DNA from: a candidate division TM6 bacterium GW2011_GWF2_32_72
GTDB taxonomy: Bacteria; Babelota; Babeliae; Babelales; GWF2-32-72
Direction: 5' to 3'
DNA length: 64,000 bases
Assembly (NCBI GenBank): GCA_000989525.1
Contig: LBON01000002.1
Span: forward strand, 186,977-250,976
The notes beneath the pieces were generated by a model. The model worked only from the letters and a program-made list of their open reading frames with translations, searched no databases and was not told where the DNA came from. Position 1 is the stretch's first letter. Every line of letters begins with the position of its first letter. This document shows, piece by piece, positions 62,140-64,000 of this stretch. A program made the position numbers and the translations under genes.

Positions 62140-64000
62140 TCAACTAATAATTGAATAAGTTAGAGCACCATCCAAATTAACGGAACTAACTAAATCTGCT
62201 CCGCCAATACGTTTAAGATAAGCACCGTCACCAAATTGAACAACACCTAAGCCCAAATCTAAATCGGTCTCTAAAATCAAACTAGAATTTGAACCTATGT
62301 TTAAAACAGAACTTGCAACAGGAAGGTTCCATGAGCTAATTATCAAGTTTTTGTTTACCAGATTACCCTGAGTCAAAATCAGATGAACACCTGGTACAAT
62401 TTGACAGAACATATCATTTACCAAGTCACCAAAGAAAATTCCTTGCTCAGCATCAAAAGGATCCGATGCTTCTGAACTTAAATAAGAATTTCTTAAAATA
62501 CCCAAAGTTCCTCTTATTAATTCCAGGTTAGTTACAGTATGTAAAGTAGCACCATCCAGAATTAACATAGATGTTTCATCAATAAATCCTAACAATTGAC
62601 TTGAAGAGCTTATCGGATCATAACTAAATGTTAAACCATTATCTAAAATTAGCGTACTATAAGGTAAAATTGAACTCGTTTCAATTGTTTGATATGCAAG
62701 AGTATAAGAACCCTTGATTTCAAAATTATCTTGTATTTCTAATGCACCAGCTGTAAATGAATAATTTGCATCTAAAATCCATGTTGAATTCTGAAGTGTA
62801 ATAGTAGAGCCTGAGTAGCATTGAATATTATTACCCGAAATATTTTTAACTATCGTATCTCGAATAACTAAATTAGAGCCTGAACCAACTATAATTTGAC
62901 CCGTAGTTCCCAAATCAAGAATATTTTCATCGCCTATAATAACGTTATTGCTTGTCAATGTCATAATAGAAGATAATTGAGTTGTACCTCCCAACCTGAT
63001 TCCAGAAGAATTTGCTATGATAACAGAACTTGTTAAATTTAAATCTCCACCAAATTCAATTAACCTATTATTTGCATTGATTATTCCTGAACCAGTAAAG
63101 GCTTTATCCCCAACAAATTTTAAATCATCATTCAATATTACAGTACCATTGTTCATAACGATATTTTGAGAAATACTAGATTGAACTGCTATAATCAATT
63201 CTGTGTTTTGATCTACCAATGTTATATCCCCACCAAACACAGGCTGACCTGCCAAAGTATTTCCAGATCCAGAAACAACTAAACATTCAATAATCGCGCC
63301 TGATGCATACCGTACAAAAGTTCCACCATTTATCTCTGTACTGGTTGCATTTAAATCCAAAATTTGATCTTGTAATGAAATTGTACTTGTGCTCAACAAC
63401 CCTGTATCTGTTGCAACTGCATCTATTTGATTTTGTAGATTAATTGTCGATGTCGTAAACAAATCTATCTGATCTTGTAAGTTTGTTGTATCTGTCATCA
63501 CTTGATCTAATTGATTTTGTAATGAGATTGTACTTGTACTCAACAACCCTGTATCTGTTGCAACTGCATCTATTTGATTTTGTAGATTAATTGTACTTGT
63601 CGTAAACAAATCTATCTGATCTTGTAAGTTTGTTGTATCCGTCATCACTTGATCTAACTGATTTTGTAATGAGATTGTACTTGTGCTCAACAACCCTGTA
63701 TCTGTTGCAACTGCATCTATTTGATTTTGTAGATTAATTGTCGATGTCGTAAATAAATCTATCTGATCTTGTAAGTTTGTTGTGTCTGTCATCACCTGAT
63801 CTAATTGATTTTGTAATGAAATTGTACTTGTGCTCAACAACCCTGTATCTGTTGCAACTGCATCTATTTGATTTTGTAAATTAATTGTCGATGTCGTAAA
63901 TAAATCTATCTGATCTTGTAAGTTTGTTGTGTCTGTCATTACTTGATCTAACTGATTTTGTAATGAAATTGTACTTGTACTCAACAAACCGGTGTCTGTT
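62140..64000 (-). CDS. Fibre-like protein with coiled-coil stalk (5' end outside window)
   Basis: The frame is open through the right edge; only the 3' part is seen (about 620 residues). The visible part starts in a coiled-coil stalk of repeats with a 49-residue (147-base) period made of 14+14+21-residue modules, followed by a passenger domain homologous to the protein at 54696-57758 (NNGTVILNDDLKFVGDK, LRLGG-type ladders) and a C-terminal block without the barrel end. Here the stalk precedes the passenger; in 54696-57758 the same passenger lies before the stalk. It ends with LTYSIIS. The start codon and signal peptide are not in the window. Confidence 0.65.
   Translation of the reverse strand, partial: TDTGLLSTSTISLQNQLDQVMTDTTNLQDQIDLFTTSTINLQNQIDAVATDTGLLSTSTISLQNQLDQVMTDTTNLQDQIDLFTTSTINLQNQIDAVATDTGLLSTSTISLQNQLDQVMTDTTNLQDQIDLFTTSTINLQNQIDAVATDTGLLSTSTISLQNQLDQVMTDTTNLQDQIDLFTTSTINLQNQIDAVATDTGLLSTSTISLQDQILDLNATSTEINGGTFVRYASGAIIECLVVSGSGNTLAGQPVFGGDITLVDQNTELIIAVQSSISQNIVMNNGTVILNDDLKFVGDKAFTGSGIINANNRLIEFGGDLNLTSSVIIANSSGIRLGGTTQLSSIMTLTSNNVIIGDENILDLGTTGQIIVGSGSNLVIRDTIVKNISGNNIQCYSGSTITLQNSTWILDANYSFTAGALEIQDNFEIKGSYTLAYQTIETSSILPYSTLILDNGLTFSYDPISSSSQLLGFIDETSMLILDGATLHTVTNLELIRGTLGILRNSYLSSEASDPFDAEQGIFFGDLVNDMFCQIVPGVHLILTQGNLVNKNLIISSWNLPVASSVLNIGSNSSLILETDLDLGLGVVQFGDGAYLKRIGGADLVSSVNLDGALTYSIIS
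63358..64000 (-). repeat. Tandem 147-bp repeats encoding coiled-coil stalk
   Basis: About 4.3 units of a 147-base period (for example GTCATCACTT recurs at 63494 and 63641) encode 49-residue units with only scattered third-position changes. The units continue past the right edge, so true copy number is unknown. The sequence is nearly shared with 55826-56682. Confidence 0.88.

Noticed and set aside
63358..64000. Possible satellite or CRISPR array at the right edge
   Set aside because: The 147-base units stay in frame with an open gene on the minus strand and show third-position changes, as for coding repeats.

Overview
This is an AT-rich, gene-dense bacterial window (by eye about 30% G+C). It probably comes from a Gram-negative (diderm), reduced-genome intracellular or host-associated bacterium. 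The best match from memory is Candidatus Dependentiae (TM6/Babeliae), but no search was run. Evidence for a double envelope: a BamD-like lipoprotein, a TamB-like protein, a T2SS/type IV pilus ATPase with a prepilin-like protein, and many signal-peptide and lipobox proteins. Evidence for a host-associated life: secreted ankyrin proteins, few biosynthetic genes and many secreted proteins of unknown function. The genetic code is standard; several tightly overlapping genes end in TGA.

Layout. 1-8.2 kb: tail of a possible mechanosensitive channel, a secreted PPP-type phosphatase, MgtE, RluD, and a minus-strand chain PilB -> pseudopilin -> TamB -> PLD-like protein. 10.5-12.8 kb: bamD-yraN-cdsA with overlapping ends, then a tRNA-Lys/tRNA-Glu pair with its own promoter and terminator. 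12.9-18 kb: an NlpC/P60 protein, two unknown secreted proteins (one carries four QT motifs) and three membrane proteins. 18-29 kb: mutL, pilN-like, rnhB-(unknown)-prmC, a LexA-like regulator that seems unable to self-cleave, rpsF-rpsR, typA, truA and a GNAT protein. 29-37 kb: a MITE-like inverted repeat, dps, an ankyrin protein overlapping secA, a beta-helix protein, and a catalytically dead M50 membrane protein upstream of tyrS-pgeF. 37.6-48.4 kb: valS, ybeY, a phosphoribosyl pair (prs-like plus PRTase), trmH, nitroreductase, a GerMN-like/degenerate amidase pair, recD2 and ftsY. 48.4-51.1 kb: a gene with one in-frame TGA immediately before prfB, then an FKBP lipoprotein.

51.2-64 kb is the accessory region. 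Three secreted ankyrin genes are followed by a minus-strand run of at least six secreted or surface genes. Four or five of these share a beta-helix-like passenger module. Two carry long coiled-coil stalks built of 14- and 21-residue modules, one has a seven-bladed propeller inserted into the passenger fold, and the last is a candidate outer-membrane barrel whose start overlaps the stop of the longest stalk protein. I propose this cluster as the undescribed system: a recombining family of surface fibres and adhesins with a coupled barrel. That is inference from architecture; no function has been shown.
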